Shown piece by piece: positions 11,966 through 24,639 of a DNA stretch of 64,000 bases. The notes beneath the pieces are model-generated. The model ran no database searches and was not told the DNA's origin. It saw only the letters and a list, made by a program, of their open reading frames with translations. The first letter of the stretch is position 1. The number at the start of each line of letters is the position of its first letter. The position numbers were made by a program, and so were the translations under genes. The DNA comes from Dillenia suffruticosa. Lineage: Eukaryota; Streptophyta; Magnoliopsida; Dilleniales; Dilleniaceae. The stretch covers positions 5,693,609 to 5,757,608 of the forward strand of contig JAVTVX010000009.1 in assembly GCA_033439265.1 (NCBI GenBank), in the 5' to 3' direction.

Positions 11966-12032
11966 GTGTGCGGGCGCCAGCGCATGCACGCACGGGCGCC
12001 TACCTGGGCGCCCTGTGCGCTGGACGCCCGCG
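11966..12032. repeat. GC island A in CACTA-1
   Basis: A 67-base block rich in GGGCGCC and GCATGC words inside DNA that is otherwise mostly A and T. It shares its words with the larger islands at 12392, 12869, 17388 and 24640. No coding potential. Confidence 0.6.
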
Positions 12033-12042
12033 TTATTTCTTA

Positions 12043-12091
12043 GCGACGAATGACGTTCGTCGCTAAATGGCGACGGATTCATATCCGTCGC
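12043..12091. repeat. Second pair of subterminal-repeat hairpins
   Basis: GCGACGAA-TGACG-TTCGTCGC (12043-12063) and GCGACGGAT-TCAT-ATCCGTCGC (12070-12091) are two perfect short palindromes next to GC island A. They have the same build as the pair at 11701-11754. Confidence 0.7.
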
Positions 12092-12391
12092 TAACTGGCG
12101 AACTGGGTAATTTTTTTTAATTATTATATAATATTTTATTTTATATTGTTATTTTATTAAATTATATAAAATCATCATACCCTAAATTTAGTAAAAATTT
12201 GAAATTGGTCCTATTCGGTTAAAATAAAATATAATTTATTTATTATATCAAATTATATTATATATTTATTATATAAATATTATATTTTACTTTTATTATA
12301 TATTAAATTTATATATAAAATTTATAGAGGAAAGGTGAGTAATTATTTATTTTATAAATATTAAATTTTATAATAAAATTTAGAGACTAAA

Positions 12392-12498
12392 TGTGGGGGC
12401 CCGGCTTGGCAGCACAGGCGCCTGCGCATATCAAAGTGCACTTTGTGTGCTCCCAGCACGGGCGCCCGGGCATGCCAGCGCTGGCGCCGGCCGCACAT
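12392..12498. repeat. GC island B in CACTA-1
   Basis: A block with GGGCGCCCGGGCATGCCAGC-type words. Positions 12424-12452 recur, with three changes, at 13109-13137 in island C, so the islands are related by descent and not just by base composition. Confidence 0.65.
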
Positions 12499-12868
12499 AA
12501 GATATAAGATATGATAAAATAAACTATGTATATTTTATTATTTTTGTTATTTTCATTAATTTAACTTAATTTAATTTAATTAATTTGTTTGTATTTTTTA
12601 TTAATTATTTTTAATTTTTATAGAATTTATATTTATAAATAAATAAATTGAGATAAGTAAAAATTCGACATATTTCATATTAATTTCGTTTGTATTTTTC
12701 CTAATTTTTGTAAATAAAATGAAAGAATTAAAAAATCTATATATTTAATATAAAATAGGAAAATATATATTCTATGGAAAGAAATGGTGAGAAGTTTTTG
12801 AGGGAAAAAGGAAAAAGGAAAAAGGAAAAAGGAAAAAGAAAAGCAAAGAAAGTTTTCTTAAAAATATA

Positions 12869-13465
12869 GGACCTGGCCCGGTCCGGTAAGGTTGGGAAGG
12901 TGGGCCGGGACGCGCGCATGCAAGCCAGACGGAGTGCCATGACTGCGTGGGCGCCCGCGCATACCGCGTCAGGAAGTACCGTGCAAGTGTCCGCACGGTG
13001 CAAGTCCCGTTGCGCTTGGTCATGGCCATTACGAACACCGGGCATGCCGGTAGCATGGGCGCATGCAAGCGCCCGCACGGGCACCCGGGCTTGCCTGTAC
13101 CGGTGCCCGCGCATACCAAAGCGCACCTTGTGTGCTCATGCAAGAGCGAGCGTGGGCGCCCTGGCATGCCTGGCGCCCGAGCATGACACCGTGCGCTGCA
13201 TGTACCCATGCAAGCCCTCGCGCATGCCGTGCTAACGCAGGCACCAGACCATGGAAGCACGGCACCCGTGCGCTACATGTGCTCATGGCAGCGGGGTCCA
13301 CGTGGGGCCCAGGGATGGCAGTTGGGGTGCCCTTTCATGTTACGTGCGTGATGCCCAGCGCGGGCGCCCAGGGATGCCACTACTGCGCGGGCAAGCTTGG
13401 CTTGCCCGGGCGTCCGGCCATGCCAGCGCAGGCGCCCACGAGGCATGCCAGCGCAGGTGCACCAA
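12869..13465. repeat. GC island C in CACTA-1 (600 bases)
   Basis: A long GC-rich block with recurrent GGCGCCC, GGCATGCC and GCATGCAAGC words. Open stretches cross it on both strands in several frames, but they are a by-product of few A/T-rich stop codons and have no family features. The edges with the AT-rich neighbours are sharp. Confidence 0.65.
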
Positions 13466-16400
13466 TAATAATTTTTATATTAAAAATTATAAATATCTAT
13501 TTATAAAAATATTTAAATTTATTATTGCTCTAGTTTTTAATATTAGAATTTGGAGCATACAAATAATAATTTAATATTTGTAATTTTAATATTTATGAAG
13601 TTATAAATGTGTTTATAAATATAATTTGGATTCTTAGTGGAGTTTAAATTTTAACACATATTATTTTATTTTAGCACATATTTTGAATTTTGAAAGTCAT
13701 CACGTATTTTAAATTTTTGTAATTTTAGAAATGGTAAGTAAGTTATTTGAGAAAGTTATTTTAAATCTATTTTTTGTTACTAATATTTTATTATGATATA
13801 CACAATTTGAATTATATATGTTACAAAAAAATGAGATTTAAATATTTTTTTCCAAGTCTAATTAACATTGAATACTTAATTTAATTTTTTTTTGGCATGG
13901 CGATAAATATTGTCCGAAGGAAATTTCTTTATCGATCACAAAATGATGCATAGTATATATGCTAATATTTGATAACTCAAAATAAATATAAAAAACAAAA
14001 ATATGATTTTTTTGGATGGAATTTTTTTTTTCAGAAAAATAGTGTTATCATAAAATCAAAAAAATTCCAAATATATTTTTATACATATATAGGGAAAAAA
14101 AAAGTTCACTGAGCGCTTGATTGCATCTTGACGAAGTTTGCTACTCACGTCGATCAAGGTTGACTTTCTTCGATGAAACATTCACCTTTCATCAATAAAC
14201 AAGGCTGGGGTTGGCTAAGTACGTTAAACCAAACCCAAAATAAACCCAATCTAAAATGTAAAAAAAAAAAAATCAAAACAATAAAAATAAACTAATGGTA
14301 ATTTTTGTTTTGAGAAAATATGTTATAGGTGGTGGTGTGTAAGTATGCTGTTGACATTTAAAGAAAATATTGTTTATACATAAAATTATAATTGTTTATA
14401 CATATTACAATCCATCATCCTCTCAATTTTCCTTCTTTCCTATTCTTTTTCTTTTCTCCTTTGTTTTGTTTGAAACTTTTTTCCTCCATCTTTCATTTTC
14501 CTCTTTTTCTTCATCTTCAATATAAGATCATCCACAAATAAAAGTTTTGAGAAAAAAATTTTTTCTCAAAAAAATCCTGAAAAATAAAATGAAAGTAATA
14601 AAATTTAAAAATTACAAGAAAAAAAAAACCTAAGACTATATAAAAATAAAATAAAAATAAGACATACAAATACAAATACAAATACAAAAATCCACGGCTT
14701 GCTTTCGGCCCACTTTCTTTTGGGCTTTCAGCCCCACTTTTATTTGTGCTTGCTTTCGGCTGCACCCATAGCTGGCTGCACCCACAGCGAGCGAGACAAC
14801 TAAATATAATAATAAGAATAAGTAGATGAAAAAATTTAAAGAATGATATTTGACTACTAAGAGAGTATAGGGAATGGTAAAATGGTTTAGATAATCACTT
14901 TTTCAATGTTATTCTATCACCATATATAACAATCCAAACAATTAATAATTGTAATCGTGTAATATAAAAAATAAATAGATTCAATTCTTAATTCAATTTT
15001 AACTAAATTCAATTCTCATAAGTTAATTCAATTTTAACTAAATTCAATTTAGATGTTTTTTTTTCATCCAAACAATTAAACAATTAAAGTCTGGGAAATC
15101 AAGTCTTCTGGGAATTTAAGTCTTCGATCCGAATGTTTGCTCCGAAACAAAATAAAAAATTTACACATAAAATAAATTATTGTTAAATAGATTGGAATCA
15201 ACCATATATTATTATATTATTAAAAATTAAATTTAAACCTTACCAAAAATAAATTTGAAAGCTTACCTAACACGTCTTCTTTCTTCTTTTTCTTCTTTCT
15301 CTAGTCTTCTTTCTTCTTTCTCTATTCCTCTCTCACAAATCTCATCACCTATAACCATTCTAATAGAAATTTAGGACGGATTATTTTCAATCAATGATAT
15401 CAATAATATGAATAAGATGTCGGATAAATATTATAATAGAAAAAACATCAATTAGATTTGGATTTGTTTTAATTAATTATGAATTTCTCTTGAAGATTGA
15501 AGGGAGGAAGAATCTAAAATATTAAAATTGTGACAGGAAGGGAAAAATCTCATTCGATTTCTCACACAATTTTTATCACACTTTCAAATCTCAATCCCAT
15601 TCTTTTTGCTACACATTCCTAGTTTTGCTTCTGAGAACACTGCATTTGAGAACACTGCATTTTGTGCATTTTGTCTTCTTTCATCTTCCTATTAAAAACA
15701 TATTTTTAAGTATAATTTATTTAATGAAATTAGGGAAAAAAAATTAAGTAAGACTCACCGGATTAAGTTTCTTCCTTCTTTCTTCTTCTTCTTCTTCTTC
15801 CACTAAAGTTCATAATTGCTTCCAGTTTTTTTTATTAATGGAAGTGAAATATCCGTGAAGGGTCAAGCACGTGGAACGACTTTATCGAAATGACCGCTCA
15901 TGTGGAACGATGTTATCGAAATGAACGCTTGTGCAGAGAACGGAGCTCAACTCAACTCAACTCAAACATTGAATTATCAAATATTATAATATTATATTTT
16001 ATAAAAAATAATATTATATTATATATAAATATATTATATTTTTATGTGTTAAATAAAATTGATATATTTTGAAAATATTACACTATTATTTTATCACAAA
16101 ATAAAAATAATGTTCCTAAACAAATTACAAAAATATAATAAACATTAATAAATTTATTTATTTGATAGGTAGCTTGGAGTAAAATGAAATTACGAAAAAA
16201 CTTTTATGCCTATTAAAAATAAATAGTAAAATATTGTAAATAATAAATTATAATAATTAAATGTAAATGAAGTGATGAATGAAAATAAAGATGTAAGAAG
16301 AACCTTTTAAATTTTTAAAAAGAGGTTGAATGGCGCGGAGAAAGATTTTCACAAACAATTCGGCGGCATTTCTAATTTCTTAATCCTAAATTTTTTCACT

Positions 16401-17387
16401 GATACTTATACTTACAACTTATTTACTATACACACCTATCACAATTACTACTTATTTACTTAAAATTTTTTTGAAGTAATTTTTTTATGCTTTTATATAT
16501 TTAAAAATAACAATTATTAATAATATTAAGATAAATAATTTATCTAATTTTATATAATATAGTATTATAGTTACACTATATTAAATATTATAGTGACTGC
16601 ACACCACAAAATCCAAGTATATCTCAACATATTTTTATATTTGACATTTTAAAATTAATGAGTAGGTTTCATTTGACATTTAACATTTAATAATTCACAT
16701 TTAATGTTAAAATTAATCAATACATTTCATATTTGACATTTGATATCTTTAAAATTAATTAATTTGACATCTTTTAAATTAATTAATATAGTTTATAGAA
16801 TTAATTAATATAGTTTATAGATTTCATATAACGATTTTTTCAATTCTAAAATAATTTATGAAACTTAGCAAATTTTCTATCATTATTATATAAATGTATG
16901 AATATGAATAAAAGATGCGAGAAACATGTATGAATAAAAGATGCCTTTGTTCAAAAATTTAAAATTATAATAGTTTATAGTTTAGAGTTTAGGTGTATTT
17001 ATAGTTTATATAGGTATTAAATTGAATATATATATTAAATAGAAATCATCATATTAACTAGAAATCATTTACATAAATTAAAAAAAAAATAAGAAAATGT
17101 TTTTGTTGTGTTTTTAAATTGGTAAAGAAAGAAAGGGTAATTTGATAGTAAAATAGAAAATGGGTTATTATTTAAATATATGTAAATATAAATTAAGTGT
17201 GAATTTAAATAAATTAATATTAATATTATTAGTTAATTTTTTTAATTGATAAAAAATTTTAAAAACACATTATTTAAATTAATAATATTAACAACTTAAA
17301 ATAAAATAATAATTTCAAATGATATTATTTAAAATAATATTATTAAAATTTTAAATTTTTAGAAACACAAAAACAAAAAAAAAAGAC
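13466..17387. other. CACTA-1 left arm, AT-rich, no gene seen
   Basis: Almost 4 kb of AT-rich DNA. It holds CT-rich runs near 15270-15330 and a CTT run near 15775-15800, and short open stretches without family features. No inserted element with clear ends was recognised. Confidence 0.5.
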
Positions 17388-17507
17388 TGCAAGTGCCCAA
17401 GCGCCTACACGGTCCCCGCAGATGCTATAGCGGGGCCCAGGAGCGCTGGCTCGCGGGCACGTGTCACATGCCACGCATGCCTTGCGGGGAGCCCGAGCGC
17501 CGAGTAT
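17388..17507. repeat. GC island D in CACTA-1
   Basis: A 120-base GC-rich block with CCCAAGCGCC, GGGGCCC and GCATGCC words like those of the other islands, with sharp edges to AT-rich DNA on both sides. Confidence 0.55.
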
Positions 17508-18481
17508 CACTAAATATTTATTTTTTAAAAATTCATAAAAAATTGTTCAATATATGGATTCGATGTATTTTTTTTTCTTTTGTAAAGAAAATTCATAATA
17601 TTTAAAATTTGCTTCCAAAGTTGTTTGCAAAGCATTTGACGGCTATTCTCCTGATTTCGATTTCCTTGCAAAATGATTCCATACGCTCTTCCTTCTCCTC
17701 GTGATTTTCAAGAAATTTCATGTTCCTTCCTTCCCATTTTCAAGAAATTTCATCCTTCCCCGGCACTTCTTAAAAATGTTCTCCTTTTCTTTCTTTAACA
17801 AAATTCATTCTATAAAATTCATCTTCAATTCCTTTTAAGAAAAAAAAAAATTTCCTTTCCGATTTTTAAAAAAATAAAATTCATGAAATAAGTATAATAT
17901 ATTATAATAATATATTACAATATATCATAACACTATTATATAAATTAATAAATTTATATCATTTCAATTGTTAATTAATAATATTATTAATTTAAATAAA
18001 AAACATATAAATAACTAAATTAATTATATTAATACTTCCCTAAACTTAATAATTAATATAGGCAAAAAAATATTTTAAAAGAAATATATTTGAAAAGAGA
18101 GAAGGAAATTTTAAAGAACAATATCAATTAATAAATTAATATTGAATAAAGAATTTAATATTAAAAAAATAATATTAAGATAAAATTTAAGTTTTAGATG
18201 GAGTTTTATGATTATGTCATTTAATTTAATATCTCTCTTAATTAATTAATTAGAATAAATAATTAATTAATCTTCTAATTATTTTGTCATTTAATTTTGT
18301 TAACATAAATATAATGATCGATTTAATTTAAATTTTAATTTAATAAAGATATAATTTAATTTAGTGTCATATAAAAATATGAAAAGTTGAGGTAACTATT
18401 TTAAATCATATTTGAAAAATTTTTATTCGATTAAATTTTAAAATTTTAAATTTTCTAAATTTTCAATTGTGGCGCGCCTTT

Positions 18482-18488
<7 letters not shown>

Positions 18489-18537
<49 letters not shown>
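18489..18537. repeat. GT dinucleotide microsatellite
   Basis: About 24 uninterrupted GT units, followed by a few degenerate GTGA units. Good candidate for a polymorphic marker. Confidence 0.9.
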
Positions 18538-18539
<2 letters not shown>

Positions 18540-18930
18540 TGTGAGTATGAGTGTGAGAGGGAAATTGAAAGATAGAGAGGGGAGACGGGGAAATCGAAAG
18601 ATAGAGAGGTGACCATGACAAAGAGAGAAAGAGTGAGAGACGAGATAGATTTTAAAAAATAAATATTTTTTCAATATTTTTTTTTCAGGAAATTTAAAAA
18701 AACAGGTTTATAACTTTAAAAAAATATATATTTTTCTTTATCTTAATAATTAAATTTTTTTAATATTCCTTCATTTTTTAGTTACATATAAAATTTTTAA
18801 CATTACAATAAAATTTTTTTATCATTTTTTTCTCCACATCTATCAAATAATTTATAATAATTAACTTAATAATTTTAATCAAAATTAAAATTCTAAAAGT
18901 AGTTTATAGGTGTATTATAATTTGTAATTG

Positions 18931-18970
<40 letters not shown>

Positions 18971-19270
18971 TATATTGTAAAATTTTAAGATTGATTGATT
19001 AATATTAAAGATGAACCTTAGTATAGATTAGTTTAGTTTAGCTAGTGTGTTAGTTAGTGTGTTAGTGGGTTAGTGTTTATTGTGTTAATGGGTAAGTGTT
19101 TATAATTACTGTTTATAATTATGAGTTTGATTGATCGAAAGATTTGAGATTAGTGTTTATAATGATGGGTTTAATTGATAGAAAGATTTGAGATTTGATA
19201 AGATTATTATATGAGATGAAATATATTAAACCAAAGTAAACTAAATAAAACCAACCATATCACCTCACCG

Positions 19271-19310
19271 CACACACCACACACCACACACCACACACCA
19301 TACACCATAC
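19271..19310. repeat. CACACCA minisatellite
   Basis: Five to six tandem units of CACACCA, the last ones changed to TACACCA. Confidence 0.8.
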
Positions 19311-19978
19311 ATACATCAAATAAGCAAATGTTTCGTAATTATTCTAAATTTTTAAATTATACTAAATTTTCAAATTTAAAACAAAATTTTATTATATTAA
19401 TTTGAAGTTTAGTAAATTATAAAATATGTAAATTATTATACAAATTTTAGTATTTAAATTTAATTTTTAAAATAGAAATCAATTCAATATCAAACTAGAT
19501 ATATTTAAGTATATATATTTAAAAAAAGAGTTAGTATATTATTGAAAAAATTTTATGGAGAATCAAAAGTTGTACCTTTATTTTTTTTACGGATCAATTC
19601 CCCATCTTTATTTGTTCTTTATTTATTTTCTTTAAAATAATTTAAGTTCTATTTATATATATATATATATAAAATAAATGGAGGATATTCTTAAAAGTTT
19701 TATTAAATACTTTTATTTAAAGTAAAATTTGAATAATATATATAATTTTATAATTTAAAATTAATTTTTAAATGAATTTAAATTGTTTTTCGAATCATGT
19801 CCTCTCTCCCCTCTCTCCCTCTCTTGTATCTAGATTGTTCAATTGATTTGCATAGGATACTTGACCTATTTACATTGAGATTTTTGAATGGGTTGTATCT
19901 CTCATATTTCGACCTTACTCTTATTCTCAACACTAATTCAACACGAAACTCTTACTCTTATTCATCATTAAACTCTTA

Positions 19979-20014
<36 letters not shown>

Positions 20015-21754
20015 CTCTAAAAATATAATTATTTAAGTACCCTCTGAAAAATTTTATATTTTTCACCTCGGCATCGCGTGGCAAATTAGAGGATCGGATG
20101 AATCTAAGCATTTATGGGGCGTGCGGCAAATTAGAGGATCGGATGAATCTAAACATTTATGGGGGCGTGCAGATTCCAGAATCGGATGACTTTATGGCAT
20201 CGGCGTGATGATTGGATTTTGGCTCGATTTTGGCTCCACAATATTTCTTGGCATCCGTGCCACCATTATTCCGCACCATTATTCCGCACGGACCACAGAC
20301 ATTTTTCAATACTCAAATCTTTTACTTCCCACCTCCACCATAATTTTAATTATAATAAATTTTAAAAATATATAAATTTTACAATTATTTAACATTTCAT
20401 TATTTTAATGAATTTGAATCTTAAATTATCCCGATGAATTAATAATAATGGAATTGTGTAGAAAATGAGTTGTGTACACTTTCTCTCTCTCACTCTCTCA
20501 CACACAAATCCACAAATAATAGTTCATTTTGTTTGTGAAGTCTTCTCCCATGGCCAGGGGGAGGAACCTTGGCTTTTTTTTTAATTATGTTAAATTATGA
20601 GACCGATTTCTAGGATTATAAAAAAATTGGTTTGAATAGTTATAATAAAAATAAAAATATTGTTGAAAAATCCAGAATCATTTTCAAATAAATAAATAAA
20701 AGTGGTGCCCAAAAAGAAAATAAATACCATTTTTATTAAATTATTAATTTTTCAACAAATTTTTTGAAAAGAGGATTTTTTTTCGTAATATTCATATTTT
20801 TTATATCTTTTAATCATCTAAATTTTGTAATATTACATTGTCTTTTAATCATTCACATCTATCAAATATTTTAAGATATTTTATTTTTCTAAAAATTAAA
20901 TCTTTATATTTCTTTTAATCTAATAATAACAATTTGAAGAAAAATAATAATTATTAGCAAAAAAAAATTTGTTTCTAAACAAAATGAAATAATTGAAGAA
21001 AGAATGTTTATAGTCGGCATACTCATGCATATTTTGTGCATAATTTGTTGACCAAAAGGGATAAACTGCTTGTGAAATTTTTTGATTGGCATATTTACCG
21101 CCATGTGGCCCATTTCCTTTCATTGAATTTTTCCATTATTGGGATGTGTATGTGGAAGTTTAAAAAAATAGATTTGACATGGGTTGGATAAATGTAATAT
21201 GAAGATTAAATCATGTTACACATATTTATCAATTATTTACAGTATTATATTTATATCCATAAAAAAAGAAGATAGTAATTTCCTCTATACAAAATATTAA
21301 ATTTAATATATTTATAAATAGCGGAGTACGTTTTTATAAATATTATCTTTTAACCAAATTTGCATTTAAAATTTTGAGAGTTGTGAAGGATATTTATCTC
21401 TACTTGGAAAACTGTGTGGATGGTTACATTCCACAAGGGGGGCCCGAGGACTGAACTGAATGGTGATTGGAGTCATGATAAGATGATGTGAGCAGACATG
21501 TCCGCACTGCACAAGTCCTGCCATGGAAGAGAAAGAGAACTGGATTCAGCCATAGCCCTCTAATTACCATTAGCAAGATATTTTCCTCGTTCTAGATAAA
21601 AAGACTCCCTCCTAAACTAGTTTGATGTTAATAAACCATATTAAATTATTTTTTAACCACACAAAAAAAAAATTGTTCAGAATTTTGTTTAATGCTTCTG
21701 TTCATAAGACCTCAATTTGTTTAATGCTTCTGTTCACCATCAATTCAAAATTTG

Positions 21755-22470
21755 AACGCGCGCAGCACTCCCCTTTGTCCGCGCCACGCACATTCACATG
21801 CGAACAGGCTCTGCTGCCACGACAGGAAACGCTGCTGCTGCCACGACAGGAGTCCTCACCTCGCACATTGCACTCCACTCAGTCCGCGCCTTTCAAAATG
21901 TTAACGCTGCTGCCACGAAACAGTCAACTTCAAATTTCCACAACTCCCGCACTGCACTGTTTCTGCACTCTCTCTCCAGCTACACTTCACCACACTTCAG
22001 CACTCCAACCTAACCTATTGACATGAATTGATGGTCACTTGTTAATTGTTAAAAGTTGGCAGCCACGACATGAATTGATGTGTTCATCACAATGGACTCC
22101 ACCTCGCACACCAGTCCGCGCCACGCCACGCCACGCACATTCACATGCGAACAGTTAGATTTCAAAATTTGAAAGCGCTGCTGCCACGATGCTCCTCGCA
22201 TCGCAGCACTCCCCTCAGTCCGCGCTAGGCACATTCACATGCGAACAGGCTCTGCTGCAACGACAGCTGCTGCCACGACAGTAGTCCTCCACCTCGCACA
22301 TTGCACTCCACTCAGTCCACGCCTTTCAAAATTTCAAAATGTTAACGCTGCTGCCACGAAACAGTCAACTTCAAATTTCCACAACTCCCACTGCACTGCA
22401 CTGTTTCTCTGCACTCTCTCCAGCTACACTTTACCACTACACTTCACTTCACTCCAACCTAACCTATTTC
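21755..22470. repeat. Direct repeat of about 260 bases, 440 apart, before the third gene
   Basis: The stretch near 21755-22020 (CGCAGCACTCCCC to CCAACCTAACCTATT) recurs at about 22195-22470 with small changes, and a partial copy lies between (22050-22200). The units are rich in CTGCTGCCACGACA and CCTCGCACATTGCACTCCAC. They end 330 bases before the start codon of the third gene, so they probably form its promoter or leader. Confidence 0.8.
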
Positions 22471-22801
22471 TATTTCTGCATCCTATTTCTATTTCTATTT
22501 CTGCAGAGCTATGCTCTGCACTCTATCTACCGATATTTGCACTCTGACAGCACCACCAACACTCTACTCTACTCTATCCAGCTATCTATCTTCACTCTAT
22601 CAATCAGATAACCGAACTAACACACTAAGACGAGTTGGTGCTATTTACTTAACTCCCTTACTCATGCAGGCACACTCAGTCACCAACAAACAAACTTCAA
22701 ACTTCAGTACTCGCTCGCCAATTCACTTACTCACGGCTCTTTCATACCCTCTTCTTCAAACCCCTTTCCAGTGCTCTCCAAACTCACCAACTCAACAATC
22801 A

Positions 22802-24474
22802 ATGGCCTCCTCGTCCAGAAAAGCAAAACGAATTACCATGGTTTCGGAAGAAACCAAACACTTTCCATCTATGCAAAAAAAAAATCTCTTTGATAAGGTA
22901 TTTTCTCATAGAAATATTACTGTGGGTAGATTAATTGATTGGAATTTTTTGGATAGTATAAATTTTGAATGCGGAAGTTATTTAAAAGAGATTTGTCCGT
23001 CTTGGATTCTTAATCCAGATACAAATATTTATGAGAATGTTGTTAGAATTTTTTTTAATAACATAAAAACAATGGATAATGATTGTGTAGTTATCGATGG
23101 GAATATTACTTCGTGTAGTTTTAAAAGTTATTTTGATGGTCAAATAATTAAAGTGACTCCTAAGATGATATGTAGAGAGGCCGATCTTTGTTGGACAGAG
23201 TACGAAGACTGCGTTGTGTATTTAAATACCGAAATATTAATGGATGCTAAAATAGTTTTTAATAATGATAATTTAAAATTTTTTAGTACAAATGCTACTG
23301 ATTTAAATTTTCAAGAAAGAGTTCTTCATTTTCTCATTATACATGTTATTAAACCACAGGCCAGAAATTATACATCTATTACTAGAGATGATTTTTGGTT
23401 AATGGCACGTATAATTGAAAGAAAAAATGAAAAAATCCAGGTTTACATTTTTTACTTCCTTATTTTATGATATCTTCAAAAGATTCTAATAATAATTTAT
23501 CCTATTGTAGTATGGTGAGTGGTATTTTAAAAAGTCATGGAATAAATCTAGCGAAAGAAAATCATTTACAATTAAATATAAATAAAAATAGTATAAATTA
23601 TAGAACTTTAAGAAGAGCTTATTGGGTATGTGAAGATGGTATTTGGATAAATATTAAAAAAAGAGGTATTCCAGAGCCAGAGCCACGGGCGGAACGAGCT
23701 GAAGAAGATCATCATGAAAGGGCAGAAGGAGCTGAAGATCATGATTTTCATGATGATTTTAGGGCGGAAGCAGCTGAAGATCATGATTTTCGTGATAATG
23801 TAAATGAAATTGAAAAAAGAAGGTGGGAAGAATTATTTGAATATATGAATAATATGAAATTGCAGTTGGATAGTGTTCGCAGCGAAGTAGGACAGGTGTG
23901 TAGTGAAGTTGGTGAGGTTAGGAGTGAAGTGGGAGAATCACGAAAACAAATCGGACAAATGCATATACAATTGACTGAATTAAGACAAAATTTTGATGAA
24001 TTTAGGGTACATGATCATCGTTTTAAGGACCAGAACCAAGAAGATCATATGAAAATGGTAGGTCGCATGATGAATATGGAGGTTGATCTAGGGGTGAATA
24101 GTAATTTTATTAAGGTTATATGAGATCATTTGCACCTCGGAACCATGCAATCAGGACCATCTTCCTCAGCAACCACGCAATCAGGACCATCTTCCTCCGC
24201 AACCGTGCGACCAGGGAGCTCTGCCTACCCGGCCTACCCATTCGTCATTCGTCCTCGTCCTCCAAGGTCTTCATTTGCTTCTCCTCCCAGACCGACACAT
24301 CCGACACATGATCCTAACCCTTTTCGTATCGATGAAGTGATCAGAGGAATACCATCCTCTGCTGCTGGGACTAGGACTGCTGGGACTTCTCCGACTCATG
24401 GAACTGCATCCTCTTCACAACCAACCACTAAACCGAGACCAAAAAAATTTCGACCGAAAGTTCAATTTCCATAA
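22802..24474 (+). pseudogene. Third CACTA-1 gene: plant transposon protein, Transposase_32-like
   Basis: From the ATG at 22802 the product starts MASSSRKAKR, typical for this plant family. A segment coded at about 23290-23420 (VLHFLIIHVIKPQARNYTSI) fits the family block in which a helix is followed by Pro-Arg/Gln and a DDxxLxLM-like stretch. Later parts are a strongly acidic and His-rich region (23670-23810), a coiled coil built of seven-residue SEVGQVR-type repeats (23870-24010), and a Ser/Pro-rich tail (24130-24474). The reading is interrupted about twice, so it is probably no longer made whole. The function of the family is unknown; the name comes from its presence in plant transposons. 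It lies upstream of TNP2 in the same orientation. Whether it is a standing part of this CACTA family or a later arrival is open. Confidence 0.55.
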
Positions 24475-24639
24475 TTCCATATTTTTTCTTTTTTTTAAGT
24501 AGTTTTTCCTTTTTTTTAAGAAGTTTCGTGTATCATTTTTTCTTCTTTCATGTACCATAATTGAATCCAAAAATGTAAATATTAAATGTAAAATATTTAT
24601 CTTTTTTTTCTTATTTATTTCATTTTTAAGTTTTTTGGT

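Larger units (their letters stand above)
17508..21750. other. CACTA-1 left arm, AT-rich with microsatellites, no gene seen
   Basis: About 4.2 kb without a credible gene. It contains a GT run (18489-18537), AT runs (about 18933-18967 and 19982-20010) and a CACACCA minisatellite (19271-19310). Two tandem copies of a 55-60-base piece beginning GGCAAATTAGAGGATCGGAT lie near 20070-20165. Confidence 0.5.

Noticed and set aside
12737-13574. Overlapping open frames on both strands up to 162 codons
   Set aside because: They lie in GC island C, where stop codons are rare; the products are low-complexity Ala/Arg/Pro/Cys peptides.
18438-18674. Minus-strand frame with a Thr-His run
   Set aside because: It is the GT microsatellite read on the other strand.
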